A stretch of 6,158 nucleotides of DNA from Deltaproteobacteria bacterium (lineage in GTDB: Bacteria; Desulfobacterota; DSM-4660; Desulfatiglandales; HGW-15), in NCBI GenBank assembly GCA_024641835.1, contig JAHECH010000288.1:1-6158 (forward strand), read 5' to 3'. This document shows positions 4,900 through 6,158 of this stretch, one piece after another; position 1 is the first letter of the stretch; the number at the start of each line of letters is the position of its first letter. Position numbers and translations under genes: made by a program. The notes below the pieces were generated by a model. It was given only the letters and a program-made list of their open reading frames with translations, did no database searches and was not told the DNA's origin.

Positions 4900-5825
4900 A
4901 TAGCGTCACCATTACGGATGTGACCTTAAGGGAATACGGCCAGAACGTTCCCTCTTCCTCCCTTGAGCTTTTCACGCCGGAAATCAGAATCGAAATCGCC
5001 AAGCGGCTCATGCATGCAGGCTTCTCCAGCCTGGAAGTCTTCTCCTGTGTCCTTCCCAAAATAGCTCCAGCCATGAATAAAAGTGCCATCCAGAGAATTG
5101 CCGCAGCCTTCGGCCGGGCAGATCAGTACAAGATCATTACCCTCGTCCCCAACAAAGCAGGATACAAGAACTTCCTCGCCTGGGGTCTCGGCCCGGACAG
5201 GTACAACCACACCCTGGGGGTTTTCTTTTCCGCTGTAGAAGCTCACAACATCCTCAACCTGGGGAGACCGATAGAAGAGACGATTGACGAATACAGGATC
5301 ATTGTCAAAGACGCTGTCGCCAGAAAGACAAGGGTGGCTGGCTATGTTTCAGCAGCATTCGGCTTTTCTCGCCCCGGAGAAACCAAGGTCATTCGGCCCA
5401 GCCCTGAGGAGCTTGGCAGTTTCCTAGACTTTTACTTCGACCTGGGTGTTGAAACGGTCACCCTTTCAGACCTTCAAGGTGTGGCGGACGAAAGAGAAAC
5501 CGTGAGGGTTGTTGAAGCTATCCTCAACAAGAGAAAGGGGAAGGACATCGAAAGACTGGCGTATCATCCCCATCACGTGTCAGGGGAAAAAGCATTGGCC
5601 AACAGCCAGGCAGTCTATGACCTCGGAATCAGGCGCTTCGATGCATCCCTGGGAGGTACCGGCGGCTGCGTCACCGGAGCACCGGGAAATCAACCTACCG
5701 AGGGACTGGTTCGGCTTTTCGAGAGCATGGCAATAAGGACAGGACTGAATGGGCAGGATATCTCTTCTCTCGCTGACTTCGTGCACAGGGAACTCTACAG
5801 CAAGATCCCCATGGCTCCCGCCTGA
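4896..5825 (+). CDS. HMG-CoA-lyase-like DRE-TIM family protein
   Basis: HMG-CoA lyase cleaves 3-hydroxy-3-methylglutaryl-CoA to acetyl-CoA and acetoacetate with a divalent metal. This 309-residue protein has the family length and the TIM-barrel motifs: TDVTLREYGQN (7-17), LEVFSCVLPKIAPAM (46-60, Glu47), AGYVSAAFG (148-156), TLSDLQGV (189-196, Asp192), the metal-binding HPH (His224, His226), and GGTGGC with Cys258 followed by GN at 264-265. Differences from the human enzyme are notable: the metal ligand Asp42 is Glu13 here, Arg165 appears as Ala148, and the glycine-rich Cys loop is about two residues shorter. It may therefore act on a different 3-hydroxyacyl-CoA or be a divergent lyase/synthase. 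The GTG start is the only one between an in-frame stop at 4872 and the conserved first strand. It lies 38 nt after fabD, so probably in the same operon. Confidence 0.8.
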   Translation: MDSVTITDVTLREYGQNVPSSSLELFTPEIRIEIAKRLMHAGFSSLEVFSCVLPKIAPAMNKSAIQRIAAAFGRADQYKIITLVPNKAGYKNFLAWGLGPDRYNHTLGVFFSAVEAHNILNLGRPIEETIDEYRIIVKDAVARKTRVAGYVSAAFGFSRPGETKVIRPSPEELGSFLDFYFDLGVETVTLSDLQGVADERETVRVVEAILNKRKGKDIERLAYHPHHVSGEKALANSQAVYDLGIRRFDASLGGTGGCVTGAPGNQPTEGLVRLFESMAIRTGLNGQDISSLADFVHRELYSKIPMAPA

Positions 5826-5833
5826 CCATTTCA

Positions 5834-6158
5834 TCAATCCCTCAGCCGTTCTTTCGGAACGACCGCTTTTCCGGGCCAACCGTCGGGAATGACCTGGCCG
5901 GGCTGCTCTCCCAGCTTCTTCTTCATTGCATCCAGACCCGGGCGCTTGAACGCCTCCCTCGGTTCTTTAGGAATCCGGCCGTTGAGGATCGCTTCTGAGC
6001 GGAGCCTTCTCCCGATGGTCCTCTCCATGAGAAGGCCGATCTGCAGGATCCTGTCAATATCGATACCTCCGATATCAATCCCCATTTCGTCCAGCATGAC
6101 GCACATATCCTCAAAGGTCGTGAGGCCGACGACGTTCGGATCTCTGTAATAGTAAGAG
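5834..6158 (-). CDS. Probable HMG-CoA-lyase/pyruvate-carboxyltransferase-like protein, C-terminal part
   Basis: The frame is open to the right window edge, so the N-terminal part and its active site lie outside. About 107 residues are visible. They begin SYYYRDPNVVGLTTFEDMCV and continue MLDEMGIDIGGIDIDRILQIG, which matches the end of the HMG-CoA-lyase barrel (human [30 protein letters not shown]). The next segment, GRRLRSEAILNGRIPKEP, then a Lys/Pro-rich tail ending in KERLRD, exceeds the usual family C-terminus by about 40 residues. It converges on the + strand lyase-like gene with 8 bp between the stops. The call is by family resemblance of a short fragment. It could instead be another DRE-TIM enzyme. 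Confidence 0.6.
   Translation of the reverse strand, partial: SYYYRDPNVVGLTTFEDMCVMLDEMGIDIGGIDIDRILQIGLLMERTIGRRLRSEAILNGRIPKEPREAFKRPGLDAMKKKLGEQPGQVIPDGWPGKAVVPKERLRD

Noticed and set aside
5847..5861. CGTTC/GAACG hairpin followed by a short T-run, as terminator for the + strand lyase-like gene
   Set aside because: Only a 5-bp stem, inside the coding part of the - strand gene, and the T-run is 4 nt long and starts 5 nt after the stem; too weak to annotate.
5889..6149. + strand open frame of 86 codons at the right edge
   Set aside because: It is opposite the lyase-like fragment on the - strand, which shows real family motifs; the + product is low-complexity and Ser/Ile/Pro-rich.

Overview
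The window looks like a stretch of chromosome from a Gram-negative bacterium of moderate GC content. I infer Desulfobacterota (a syntroph or sulfate-reducer-like deltaproteobacterium) from the gene set, the gene order and the protein flavour, but no marker gene here proves it. All complete genes are on the + strand. A single partial gene enters on the - strand at the right edge.

Region 1 (2-3696) is a lipopolysaccharide inner-core / lipid A cluster. It holds a 5'-truncated HtrB/LpxL-type lipid A acyltransferase, WaaF (heptosyltransferase II), GmhB (heptose bisphosphate phosphatase), WaaC (heptosyltransferase I) and a 57-residue Trm112/YcaR-type four-cysteine protein. The genes overlap or lie 12-71 nt apart and are probably cotranscribed. 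Together they would acylate lipid A, supply the ADP-heptose precursor and add the first two heptoses of the core.

Region 2 (3697-3861) is a 165-bp gap that probably holds a fresh promoter. It has a sigma70-like promoter candidate, a 7-bp hairpin that would sit at the very 5' end of the transcript, a 12-bp perfect palindrome, and a small hairpin that shows the Shine-Dalgarno sequence in its tetraloop just before fabD.

Region 3 (3862-6158) encodes a FabD-type malonyl-CoA:ACP transacylase, then an HMG-CoA-lyase-like DRE-TIM protein. Converging on these, with only 8 bp between, is the C-terminal part of what seems to be a second HMG-CoA-lyase-like protein. This suggests an acyl-CoA/acyl-ACP metabolic locus, but the substrates cannot be read from the sequence.

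The most unusual structure is a set of short, degenerate, purine-rich tandem arrays (7- or 8-bp units around CAGGA/CAGGG). They lie at three gene junctions (570-604, 1821-1855 in inverted orientation, and 4861-4899), and two of them appear to have remodelled gene ends. I see no CRISPR array, RNA gene, insertion sequence or clear new defence or biosynthetic system.
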